Source: Fomitopsis serialis
Taxonomy: Eukaryota > Basidiomycota > Agaricomycetes > Polyporales > Fomitopsidaceae
Length of the DNA: 48,820 bases
Direction of reading: 5' to 3'
NCBI RefSeq assembly: GCF_022376445.1
Contig: NW_025955259.1
Coordinates: 1 to 48,820, forward strand
A model generated the notes under the pieces. That model had not been told where the DNA came from. It saw only the letters and a program-made list of their open reading frames with translations, and did no database searches. Below, one piece after another: positions 29,585 through 40,599 of this stretch. Numbering within the stretch: the stretch's first letter is position 1; every line of letters starts with the position of its first letter. Both the position numbers and the translations under genes were made by a program.

Positions 29585-31310
29585 ATGTCGAACGAGGTTG
29601 TGGAAGCCATGTCACAACAGTGCGTGGAGCGCCATATGCATCCACCGACGGGCCCTATACTGACTAGTGCTGCCTCAGCTTTCTCGAGAACTGCTTGACC
29701 GTATCTGCTCAAGGTCAAAATCCCGTCGCTCACCTTCCTTTCCCTACGCGTCGTGCTGACACGGGCCTATTGAAGTGTTGTGCTGCTATGACTTCCTCCT
29801 GACCTTCACGCGCGACGTGCGCTTTATGTGGAAGCTCAAGCCCTCCGTCGGCTCTGTCCTCTTCTTCGCGCTGCGCTACTCCGCGCCCTTCAATACCATC
29901 GCGGTCGTCTTTGGCTATTTGTTTCAAGGAAGCTGGCAGAGTCAGCTGGTGAGTGCATCTTCCGCGGTTGCAGATACCTGTTCTGCCCGATCTTTGCCTC
30001 GAATCTCAATCTCATCCGATTCCTTAGAGGTGAGATGTCATTTCCAGATCTAGGGCTGCTGAGTTGAAAGCTGAGCGATTACACAATAGTTGCACAATCA
30101 TGGCGCGCCTTCAGATGGTAGGGGACGTCCTGATTTTGACGTGCGCCGCGAGCAAGTATTCCCGTCTTGACAAGCGCGCCTGGTCTGACCAAAACCATCA
30201 GTCTTCACGGCCCTGCGCATATATGCGCTTTCGGGAAATAGTAAATGGCGCCTGGGATTCATGCTCGTCCTGGGTCTGCTCAATCCGGTGATCTCTACGG
30301 TACGTCACCTCGAGTGACATCATGAATGAATGTCGACCGCGACAACTCACCTACACCTGTGACTTGGTAGTACACGTTCGTCCTCTCCACACCCTACCTC
30401 GCGCACATCACGCCGCAATTTCAAACGTGCAACATCAACACCCAAGTCTTCGGATATAGGTGCGCGAGTCGACACCTCACCTTCAGCGTTTGACTCAAAC
30501 CTGATGTTGCTGCCACCTCCGTCATCTGCAGCTGTGAGTACCGATGTAATTAAGCGGGCCAGGTCAAGATGAGTTGACCGTGAATTGGGATGCCGTATAG
30601 GGATGATGGCTGGACGGGCATCCGCTGTCGTCTTCGATGCTATCGCGTTACTCCTTACCTGGCTCAGAATCAAGCATATGGTAGGTGCGAGCCGTCGGAC
30701 GGATGGCTCCGGGATGAATCGCCGCAGTATGTCAGGCATGGGGAACATGTCAGTTGTCCTCATGAGTGATAGTGCGTGCCCCCTTCTCCAATCCGGGCTC
30801 GCGCTGAATTTACTCGTGGACACCCTACCGCGCAGCTGCGACCTATTTCGGGTGAGTCATACCATGCGAGACTTGGCCATTTCCGTGCCATTAAGCGGAG
30901 CACGGTAGGTTCCTAACTGTGATCAACGCGGCGGGAATCGCTTTTCGGAGAGTGAGTTCGGTCCGGCGAGTCAGCGTGTTGGGATCCGCTGATGAACTCC
31001 TTGACCACTCTCATCAGTTTCTCGAGGCCGCGTCAACATGGAGCGCAGTGTACGTGCTTATATTGCATTGGTATTGACCAGAAGCCTCGCTAAGCTCGGG
31101 CACCTCAGGATGACATCAATCCTGCTCAGCCGTCTCATCCTCGACCTTCACCAGGCAAGCTCGGAGGACTACGAGGGCGGGACGTACTTCTCGCGCGCGT
31201 TAACAACGATGCTGTTCAAGCAACCTCCCGGTACAAGTGAAGAGTTCATGGGTCATGAACTCGAGCTGCCGGTGGAGGATGAAGACGACAGCGCGGCGAT
31301 GCATGTATAA
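29585..31310 (+). CDS. DUF6533 domain seven-TM protein, copy D
   Basis: Fourth tandem copy, starting MSNEVVEAMSQ at ATG 29585; exon plan as in copy A. The 2-nt exons are AG at 30028-30029 and CT at 30532-30533. The core reads CCYDFLLTFTRDVRFMWKLK and VGSVLFFALRYSAPFNTIA. Later spans: GDVLILTCAAIFTALRIYAL, LGFMLVLGLLNPVIST, SAVVFDAIALLLTWLRI, TYFGFLTVINAAGIAF, TSILLSRLILDLHQA. The intron after exon 5 starts with GCAAGT (30152) where A, B and C have GTAAG, another GC-AG intron in this family. The tail is acidic (ELPVEDEDDSAAM) and ends 31310. The CACTA element sits 206 bp downstream. Confidence 0.85.
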
Positions 31311-31516
31311 CATCAGAGGAACTCGGACACGATGGCGCTCAGTCACGGTGTTGACGTCACCATGCTTGGAATTCGACGCACGGTTAGTATTGGTTATGAT
31401 GGACTCACTTTGAGGACTGGATATTTCGCAGTGCCGTGTGTATGTTGATCTTGGCCGGTGTACCATTTTTCCGGTATGCTTTCGGATGAGCAGTCTATGT
31501 AGATGTACAACGATAG

Positions 31517-31520
31517 TAGA
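31517..31520. repeat. Target site duplication TAGA, left copy
   Basis: TAGA directly before the left terminal inverted repeat; the same four bases follow the right repeat at 41778-41781. A 4-bp duplication is within the 2-4 bp range known for CACTA elements. Confidence 0.8.
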
Positions 31521-31551
31521 CACTGTGGGAAGGGGGAAGCATGAAATTCAG
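31521..31551 (+). repeat. Left terminal inverted repeat of CACTA element
   Basis: 31 bases from CACTGTGGG to AAATTCAG, an exact reverse complement of 41747-41777. Similarity ends at the next base. Confidence 0.97.
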
Positions 31552-31555
31552 CGCC

Positions 31556-31651
31556 GAAAACACTCATTTCCTTAGATGAGTGTTTACCACACTGTTTCCG
31601 GTCCCACTGAAAATGAGTGTTTATGTCGGTACTGTTCTAAACACTCATTTT
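31556..31651. repeat. Left subterminal repeats AACACTCATTT
   Basis: Four copies of AACACTCATTT or its complement AAATGAGTGTT: near 31556-31571, 31575-31585 (degenerate), 31610-31621 and 31639-31651, in both orientations. The same word is clustered at the right end. In plant CACTA elements such motifs bind the element's own DNA-binding protein; the role here is inferred. Confidence 0.85.
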
Positions 31652-31890
31652 TGCTGTTCTAAACATTGACCGCAATTAGAGTGTTTTATGTGCTCAAAGT
31701 CAATGTCGGTGGGACATATGATCATATTCGGAGCCGGAGTCCCTATGTGCAGAGCACGGGTCGTGGGAACCCGCCTGTGACCCGTACCCGCCGCTCGCGC
31801 AGCGGCGGCAGCGCCGCCGCCCTGGTGCCGTTCCATGAACAGGCGGGATCAAGCGCGAAAAGCCCGAGCAAAATGAGCGCAGACGGAGGG

Positions 31891-31898
31891 TATATAAG
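31891..31898 (+). promoter_or_regulatory. TATA box inside the left end of the CACTA element
   Basis: GGGTATATAAGGATG is a strong TATAWAW match on the plus strand, about 370 bp inside the element and upstream of the captured SNF5-like pieces. A transcript from here would read rightward through the pyrimidine-rich block. Confidence 0.5.
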
Positions 31899-32059
31899 GA
31901 TGAAGGTAGGACAAAGCAGAGGTACAAAAAGCGAAGGTGAGCCGTCCCTAAGGCTAGTGTACCTACTAACAGCTTCTGTTCCTAGTCACTGTGCCTAAGT
32001 ATGGGCTCCGTTGCGCTCGCAGTGGCTAGTACGTGCTGCCAGTCGCTCCGTCTGCTTGC

Positions 32060-32930
32060 CCACCCGCTTGGCCCCTCGCGCCTCCATGCCCGCCCTCTCA
32101 CGCCCACCGTCTTGTCCACGCCCCGCCCTCTCCTGCCTACACGCGTCCTCTCGTAACACGCGCACTCTCGCACCTTGCTCGCACCTACATGCCCGCCCTC
32201 TCGCACCTACACGCCCGCCCTCTCGTGCTTACACGCCCGTCTTCTCGTGCCCGCACGCCTTACCTGCAAAGCCCTAGCTTCCGGCTGCGTCACCCCCTCC
32301 CTACACCTTGTCGTCGCCGACCGTCTGTCCCGATGGCCACGTCGCCGCCCTCGTCGCCTGTACGAGCCACTCCTGCGTCCATCTTGTCGATAAGAGGATG
32401 TCGCCCTCGCCCTCTCGCTTACACACTACCTGCTGTCTCGCTCGCATGCCGCTCCACTTACCCGCCGTCTCATCTGCCCACTATCTCGCTCCCACTGTCA
32501 TTGTTGATTGTCTTCATTTTTCTCCTCGCCGTCTCTCTCGCGCACTGGTCCTCTCGTGCACTGTTCCTCTCGCCCATGTTTTCTCTCACCTGCGGCCCTG
32601 CTCACCTGCCGTCTCGCTTTCTAGCTGTCACCCTATTCCCATTGCACGCCCCTGCCGTCTCGCAGGCCCGCCGTCTCATAGGCCCATCATCTCGCAGTCC
32701 TGTCATCTCGCAGGCCCGCCATCTCGCTCTCCCGCCCGCAGTCCCTCCCGCCCGCCGTCTCGCTCGCTCCTCATCTCGTCGTACTCTTACTCTTTGCCCG
32801 CCGTCTCGCTCGCCCGCGTCTCGCTCACCTGTCATCTCGCCTGCGCGCAGTCTCATCTGTTGTCTCGCCTGCATGATCTTGCCTGTGTCCTCTTGCCCAC
32901 GCCCTCTCGCCTACATCCTCACATGTACGT
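32060..32930. repeat. Pyrimidine-rich degenerate tandem repeats (CCCGCCxTCTCGC type)
   Basis: Nearly 900 bp strongly biased to C and T on the plus strand, made of variants of CGCCCGCCCTCTCGC, GCCGTCTCGC and GTCATCTCGCAGG. Three frames stay open for long stretches as a result (Pro/Ser/Leu/Ala-rich), which is not evidence of coding. A shorter block with CCGCCGTCTCATC-like units lies near the other end of the element (about 40670-41060). Confidence 0.75.
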
Positions 32931-32997
32931 AGGTCTCCTTGCCGCGTGCAATCATGTCGCATCCTGACTCTCCACAGAACTGCTATTGCACATTCCA

Positions 32998-34139
32998 GGT
33001 GCAGATCTACCAGAAATGCCTGTTCCTTGTCGGGCACCCGTCGGACGGTTCCGCACCGAAGGAAAAGACGCTGAAGGGTCACTTCAAAGCGCCCTCATTC
33101 CCTTCTAGTGTTCTGCGATCATGAGTGAATCTCCGCGGTGCGACTTCCTCGACTTAGCTGATCCGTCGACAGTCCCGCCTCCCATCGAGGGCGACCTGCC
33201 GTTGCAGAGCAGCAGTGCGGGAGCAGACACTAAAGGCGCGAGGGTTGTCTTATCGGTGAAGCGGACAAAGGAACTCGAGCGGGAAGCCAAGGAGAAAGAG
33301 TATGCTGATGGTCAGCATCCAAACATGATCGACGGTGTCTAGCATTGCTCGAACTGCGGCTGTCCTGAGGATATCGCCGTGGGACTCAGAAAATGCCTGC
33401 TTGGAGACAAGTCGCAGTGCGGTACATGTGGTAAGTAATGGACGCGGCTTTGGCCTCGTGGATGTCGCTGACACTTCTACAGGTGAGTTCTGGCACAGAC
33501 ATCGTCGGCCTCGCCCGGTTGAGTATAACCCAGATCGAACGTGACATCGGAATCTCGTTCTAGAAGCCGACTAAGCACGTATAGCAGCCAAGCGTCTTCA
33601 GGTTGACGACCAGTCAGCGAAGGCTGCACCCGAAGACGGCGATGCAGAACCGGAGACTCCTCAGTTGCCAAAAGGCGAGGTCCCTGTGGAGGAGCCTCAG
33701 CCGTCCCTCGCTGCCGCGAGGGCGATGTCCCCGATGTCGACTGCCTCAAGCGCTTCGGAGTTGCCACTTGCCCAGCGTGTCACAAGAGCGACCGGTGCAG
33801 CCTCTGCGCCTCCTGAATCTGCTGTCCAAGAAAGTAATGGCGATGCGGACGCGAGTGGCGCGGCTCCACCCGCGGGTTCGCCGCCTCAACCGCCGCCGTC
33901 AGCACCCCCCAGTACGAACGCGAACGTGGTAGGTGTAACTGTACTTGAACCTTGACGGTCAAGTTCTGACTGGGGTGGACAGAGGGCGTTGATGCCTGAG
34001 TGGCTTCAGTGTGCTATGGCGGATATGCAGGTGAAGTACCCAGACGACAGGTTCGAAGCGACGGCTCCAAAGCCAACGGCTCCGAACGCGACCGCGCTTG
34101 AATGGCATCTCAACCTCTCGGCCCGCCTCTGGTATGTAG
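32998..34139 (+). pseudogene. Captured fragments of a SNF5/INI1-like chromatin-remodelling gene
   Basis: Several exon-like pieces in plus orientation. First, QIYQKCLFLVGHPSDGSAP up to about 33106. Then VVLSVKRTKELEREAKEKEY ... HPNMIDGV, an in-frame TAG at 33340-33342, and at once HCSNCGCPEDIAVG ... QCGTCG: a GATA-like zinc finger of pattern C-x2-C-x20-C-x2-C. An intron (GTAAGT...TACAG, about 33433-33481) leads to GEFWHRHRRPRPVEYNPDR. After another gap comes an acidic/Pro/Ala-rich stretch to about 33930. A last intron leads to RALMPEWLQCAMADMQVKYP and EWHLNLSARLW, where it breaks off. My recollection is that basidiomycete SNF5 subunits of SWI/SNF have this GATA finger and C-terminal MPEWL...KYPDDRF segment. 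The stop, a phase mismatch near 33542-33590 and truncation show it is not a working copy. Confidence 0.6.
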
Positions 34140-34257
34140 CTAGATAGGTGTGCCTGTTGAATGTTAATGAATGACAAGGAGTAGTTGTACATTGCTAGAA
34201 CATTGACGTTGCAAATACAAACATGTCACAGTATACAAAGGATGCATTGCAGTAGAC

Positions 34258-37200
34258 TTATTCAGAATCAGAATCACTATCTAATCCTCCCTCAACCTCT
34301 GTATCAACAAACAAAGTCCTTGCTTGGTCATCACTTCTGTCAATGATTCCCCACTTATTCCTGGAGTAGACCCTACCAACAACACATTGTATGGCCTTGA
34401 TATCCAAAATGCGAGGTTTGAGATATGTAGTATACCATGTGAGTTCCTCAGTGGCATCTCTACCATGTGTTTGACATGGTGTGAGAAGAGCAAGAAGAAT
34501 GGTCTGGTTTGCATACTGATCCCAAAGCTGTCTGTCATTGGATAACTGACAGACAATGATTTGCTCCAGCTGGCCATAATATATCATGCGCTTGCCACTT
34601 TGAGTGTCCAAGAACTCATACTGCTACAAATCAGTAGATATTCAATACTGAACAATTTCTTCACTTACTCTTACATAGGATGAATCTCGCTCCTTATGTC
34701 CTGAATGAGAGCAATGGATTGTATCTCCTCTTGGCAAGATGCGCACTTTGCCCCATGTTGACATTGACTTTGGGAGGAGTCTCTGAATTGAGCTGACACT
34801 ACCTCCCACCAGTGCCTGGAGATATACAGCAATAAGTCTCCTGACATTGTTATCAGGCTCATATATCTGTTGATGAGGAGCACCAAGCATAGTTTGTGGA
34901 TCTACATGTGTTGGGTTACTCAGTAATCAATGATAAGCCTGAAAGAAAACTCACATTTTGGATATAGTCTCTCAAACTTGGTAGGCTTACTTGAGTCTTT
35001 TTTCAAAAGACCCAGTTCATTCTGTAGGTCATATCTGACATTGAGCTGCTCTAGATAGGCCAGATTTATTGCCTTGTTGTTCAAGTTTGCCCAAGGATAG
35101 CGACGAGACTTCATAGCAGACTTGAGAAAACCACAGAATCTCTCAATGTAGAAGGTCCATGTAGCCCACATAGGCCCAGCATACTCAATATCATCCACTA
35201 AGTGGAGAAGGCCATGAACAACAAGAAGGCAGAATGATAACCTCTCAGACTTGTACTGATAGTAGTACTCCTCATATTTCTTGACCCAATCAATGATAGT
35301 TGCTCTGAGCTTTGGCAGCTCACTCCTCTTGAGAGTGAATTGTAAAGTTGTCTTCATGATGTCAACCAACTGACACATGTGGATATAATACTTTTCACTG
35401 CTGAATCTCTCATGCATGACATATGGAGCAATGTACATGAACCAGAAGGCCCATGACTCTGCTGTATAATTCCCAGAGTCATCTGCAACATTGCCCAACC
35501 TCCCAACAAAGCTGGCAGGGATATGCTTCACAGAGTCAACTGTCTCTTGGCCAATCTCTTTCCATTTGTCATGGGATATTTCATAGGACTCTTTTCCAGT
35601 ATCCAATCCCTTGAATTTCCCAGACCAAGCTTTGGTGAGGTTAGGCAGATTATTCTCACAAAATAGATGCATCCATTCCCAGGGATATGAACGTGCTCTG
35701 TCCAGAGATGCTACTCTTTGTAGTACAGGATGACCCTTTACACCATAGTGACGTGCCAATTGAGCTCTATATTTTTTGTAGTAGCAGAGTTCATTGCTTT
35801 GATGTGTTTATCAAAATCCTCATCACTTCTCATTACAAGTGCTTGAGCATCATAGTACTCTCCATGTTCAGCTCCATCATCTGGCTTGATAAGTGGAATA
35901 TAATATGTGTTCCCAAGTCTAGTCCCTCTTATGTAGCATGATCTGCATGGACAGTAGGCATTGTGGCCCTTGATATTCAACATCTTCTCAGTGGCTATTA
36001 TGTCTCCATGATTGAGGATAACATAGGCATGAAGATCAAAAAATTCCTTCTTGACACAGTCATATGTTGATACCCCAGAAGCCAGTTGGGCTAACTCATC
36101 ATCCACAGGTATCATGAATGATTGCATGTCCTTAGGGGGCCTGGGACCTGGCAGGATGCCAGTGCATAGACAGTTGCCAAGTTGTGTACGAATCTCTGGG
36201 GGTATATTGTATACTTGCAACAAGATTGGTGTTGCAGATGGACCACCCCTGCGCCTGTTGAACAGCAAGAAGCCATCTGTACAGATTGACAATGCAATAT
36301 CTCTGGGATCAGAGAAATATTTGTGGGATTTCTCTATCCCATCAATGACCACTTTAGTCTTGCATAGTCTCTCATAATGCTCACAGTCAAAGACATCATT
36401 GATCATGTCTTCAGACTTTTCAAACTTTGCCCTGTAATTCATCTCCTTGATCTTTCTCTCTGACCTGAAGAACCCTTGGAGTCTGGGTATTATAGGCAAG
36501 TAACAAAACTGCCTGAAAGCTCTGCCTGTAGGCTGCTTGCGCAGATGCTCACAGAATGAACACTTTGTATCATCCAGATATTTCCCCAGATATGCAATGC
36601 AAGAATTTATGCAACAGTCATACCACACTGGCTGAACTCCAGTTAGTCTTGCCATGTGGTGTAAAATGACCCATTCAGAGTCAATATCCATCTTATGGGA
36701 GAAGCTCTCACGCATGTGGTTGAATGCTCTGCGAGGCACATCAAGAATGAATCTCAACTTAAATGCACGGATATTGTCACAATCTTTCTCAGTGAGAGCA
36801 TAATTCCCTATCAAAATTGTCATTAGTCAAGCATTCTCAGGTAATATGATATGAGATATTACTGATTTCATGGAGTTCTGCCTCATTTTGAGGCCCAAGT
36901 CTAGCTTCAAATTTACTTATCAGTTGTGCATCAGTCTGACTCACTTGAGACTCCTTGTCTGGATCATATTCATACCAAGATGCATCAGACTGAGCAGCAT
37001 CTGAAGCCTGAGGAAATGTCAACCAGTTCAGTGGAATCCAGCTCAGTGGAAGATAAGGACTCACCTCACTGCCAAAACTATCCACATCCATTGAATTATC
37101 AGAAGAGCTCAGCTCATGCTCAGGCTCCTCAAGGGCATCTACTTCCATGTGCACTGATTGCTCCCTACTGGAATATTCATTAGAGTCAGATTGACTCATC

Positions 37201-37355
37201 TCAGCATCAGTTCCAGCATCAGAACCAGACTCCGAGCTATAAATCTCATCTGCATGTCCGAGAGCCATTTGTCTTTTCCTGTGGCGTATCCTCTGCCGAG
37301 TACTGAGTAGCTTGTGGCATGAGGGTTTACAGTGACAGTACTTGCGCTTTGACAT
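34258..37355 (-). pseudogene. Tnp2-family CACTA transposase, one frameshift
   Basis: Catalyses element transposition; Pfam transposase_21 type by motif memory. Exons: 37355-36863, 36807-34955, 34901-34669, 34623-34258; introns of 55, 53 and about 45 nt. The start MSKRKYCHCKPSCHKLLSTR has a Cys/His cluster; an ATG at 37478 in the same frame is possible but less typical. An acidic region follows, then YLPIIPRLQGFFRSERKIKE, the conserved DIALSICTDGFLLFNRRRGG and LQVYNIPPEIRTQLGNCLCT, a CxxC region YCPCRSCYIRGTRLG, and ARHYGVKGHPVLQRVASLDR. The frame shifts by one base at about 35757 (in an ATTGGC context) between ELN and ARHYGVKG. The spliced length is one base short, and about 981 aa would result if it were whole. 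The C-terminus is acidic (DSDSDSE). Confidence 0.88.
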
Positions 37356-37590
37356 GGTGCTCCTAGAGGAACACGACAACGATGAAGGCGCAGGCGACGT
37401 GGAGGGAGGAGACAAGAGAGCGGTAGCAAACAGGCTGTGTAGACCCCGAGAGCTGTGCGGCGCGCATGTGGCAGCCATGAGGCAAACACGTGCACTCTAC
37501 GATCACGTGGTGTTTCCTCGGGCCAGTCGCGACCGCGTCACTGCAAACATCTCACCGTCTTTCACTATCCTCTCACTTCTGCGCTGTATC

Positions 37591-40577
37591 ATGCCCTCCA
37601 ACCGCTCACACCACAGCAAAGCCAATGAGCTCCAAGATCTTGTCCAAGCTGCACATCACCGCCAAGCACGTCATGGACCAACCCGCTCTACAAACTCCGC
37701 CAAATCGAAGCCAATTGCTCGCCCAAAAGGTCAGCCGGGACGGGCACCACCCCATGGCTTCAACATCTTCGACTCTTTGCGATTAACTCACACATCAAAA
37801 ATAAGAAAATCTACAATAAGTGGACGGTGCGCCAGAATATTCACCGTCTGACATCGCAGAGACAACAATACATCATGCAGTACACAACCCGGACATATTG
37901 TCACAAATTCCTTGAACCGGGCAAGACATTCCGCGAACAAGATCAGCAAATAATCGCAAATGTCGTCACCCTGGTAAGTCACAGTCGTTCGAGTACTATA
38001 TGCGCTTGCACTGATTCGGATTGTGCCCCCGGCCTGCTCGCGACTATGTTTAGATCACCTTAAGAGACAAAACCGGACTTCTGGCAACATGTGCAAGCGG
38101 CTGGCCCATCCGAGCTTGGATACAGCAAACACTACGCAACTGGAAGTCGCGGAGAAGCATGCAATAGACGACACTGAACTCGACCAATCCGAACAACGCA
38201 GGGCAGACATCAATGGCCATCAGACATGGAGCCTGAAGACAAGGGGATGATGTGTCATCGGACAGCGACACGGAGGATGACAGTGATGCAGTAGTTGCAC
38301 CAAAGTGACCACGAGACGAGGAAGGAGTCAGGAAGACAGTATCGAAGGTATGTTCCACATTTGAGTTCTGCATGTCGCCGTAACTCACGATGTATAGCCG
38401 AAACACTCTCAGTCGAACGCTCGCACATCACACAAACGTGAACGAGCTCAAGCAGTAAGTCATTCGCCCATTTTCTATGCGCATACATCCACTCTATGTA
38501 CGATTAGCACCAGTCGCGGGCATCCCGAAACACGTCGCAGAGAGGAGACAGACTAGGAAAGGCTCCAAAGGTGAGTTAGTCATGATCACCGCGATTTCAG
38601 GCCGGGCTGCCGAAGAAGATACTACATTGATTGTTCTATACACGAACAGGTTACCGTACCGACTACAGCAGAAGCTGCTCGAGCACCAACGCAGAGCTCG
38701 TCATCACGCAGCAAGTCTCGCGGCGACAGCAAACGGACTGAGCACCCGACAACGGCGAATCTAGATGATGCAGCTTGGGACTCGGGTGACGAAGCCCAGC
38801 CTACACGCCCAACCCTCAGCGAGTGCAACGTGGCGTTGTACGTGACTCACCATCACCAAGTCCCATCTTGTCAAGAGCCCCTTCGTTCCTCGAAAACCTC
38901 TCCCCTATTCGACCACAGAGTCCGGCACAGACCAGTGAAATCGATCGTGCGCTGGCGCAGCTTGCCGGTATCCGAGAGCGTTCAGACTCGGACCTCGAAT
39001 TGGAAGCCGACCTCGCTGAAAACACCAGAGACCTACAAGGATATGCCAGCCTCGATGAACACGGTGCCCGAATATGGGCTGTTCGGATGAGGCTCCTTCT
39101 GAACCATCGACGAAGCTTGTGAAGATGTGGAAGAGACGTCAGGAGTTGATGAGAGGGAACGAAAGCCGGAGTTAATGCACCTGAATATTGACATCTGCCA
39201 ACAGATCCGCTACGAAGGCCCACTAACGGACGAGGCGTATGAGAATGGTTGGCTGCTCACGCTGAATGCACGCACGTCTGGGAGCGCCTCAATCACAAGC
39301 TCCGTCCAGCACTCGAGCGCGCTATCGAGTCGCCACGAGAGTGCCTTGTGCGACAGCGGCTTGCGCGAACTCTGCAGCAATCTAACATCGGCACCAATGA
39401 CGACGACGCCCTCAGGAACTCGCGAGCTATGCTCATCGAGGAAACCTTACCACGAGATTGCTGACCGTTTTCTGCACGCGTCGGATAGTAAGTGGCCTTG
39501 CTTGCAGTACTTGGTTGCTAACTCGGCCCATTCGTGCATGTAGTTATGGAGAGCAAGGCCGTATGCTTCTGGACATCGCTCTTCGTGCAGCATTCCCCCC
39601 AGGCACTGTCGACTCTGAGGCCATCAAGCCTTTTAACTACAACTCTTTCATACGATACGTCTTCATCCCTCATGCTGCCGTTCTTCTCATTGCGGGTGAC
39701 CGTAACATCAGCGAGAGCGATGCTGATGTCATTCGCATCAAGAGCAGTGCTTTCGGCGACCTCAATCTTCCGGCGGACGCCCGCGACAAGGCCACCTGGC
39801 TGTTGAGGCTACGATGAAATGCCTTCACACCTTATTTATCAAGCGAAAGGGCGTGGTAAGTCTGCCGTATAATATCAAGCCTGTATCAGTAATGCCACCT
39901 CGTTATATTGTGCAGAGTGCAGAAGACGACCCAGATACACATCCAGCCGAAGTCGTGACTGCCGTGAGCGCCATACACTCTACCCTTCCAGGTGCTCGCG
40001 ACGGCGACGGTGGCGCAGACGCAGTAGTATCACCAAAGCCGGTCACAGAACATCGTATAGTATCAGAGAAAGCGGCTGGCAAGGCTGTCGCAAGGACACA
40101 GCATGAAGAACCCGAGATCCGGACTCCAAATCTCGCAGCAACAGAGCCTCGAGTTACAAGATCGCGCGGTACACGCCGCATCACAGAGAACGACTTTCCC
40201 CCTGTGAGATTGTTTACTCCGTGCTCAGGCTGTTGCCACGCTGATATCCGTATGATGTAGCCGCTGCCGCCAAAGCCACGCGCAGCTAAGCGCAAGCGAG
40301 CTTCGAAGCCAGATACGACAACCTCCTCACTGCCCAAGTCAGCTATGGACTCGCCGGACTCGGACTCGGAACCTCTCGCAGCTAAGACAAAGCGTGTCAA
40401 GATCAATCGCGAGGACTCTAATGTGCATGTCGCACCGGTAAGCAACGAGTCATGTTCTTGTATGAGTTTTGTTTGTGATAGCGACGTCGCTACCTTGATG
40501 ATTGACTCGCTGTTGCCGTCTTGGTACTATAGGCTCCCTCTGTGTCCGCCGCTGGGTCTCAGAAGGCTCCGAAATAG
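37591..40577 (+). pseudogene. Accessory gene of the CACTA element, degraded
   Basis: Divergent from tnp2, starting near ATG 37591 (MPSNRSHHSKANELQDLVQA). The frame shifts near 37784, after FNIFDSLR, into NKKIYNKWTVRQNIHRLTSQ. Further exons, split by 50-60-nt introns, read LLATCASGWPIRAWIQQTLR, SSDSDTEDDSDAVVAPK, a TGA at 38306-38308, PRDEEGVRKTVSK, Ser/Thr/Arg-rich pieces, SRAPSFLENLSPIRPQSPAQ, YGEQGRMLLDIALRAAFPPG with FIPHAAVLLIAGDRNISES (to about 39817), and a basic C-terminus with NLS-like PRAAKRKRASKP and KTKRVKINR ending at TAG 40577. I do not know its family. Its position opposite tnp2 and its basic tail suggest the element's second protein, possibly the DNA-binding partner. It is disrupted by at least one shift and one stop. 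Confidence 0.55.
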
Positions 40578-40599
40578 CATCCTAGAACTGATGTAAGTG

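Noticed and set aside
32033..32967. Long Pro/Ser/Leu/Ala-rich frames of 219-299 codons
   Set aside because: Several frames are open at once because the sequence is pyrimidine-rich repeat; none looks like a folded protein.
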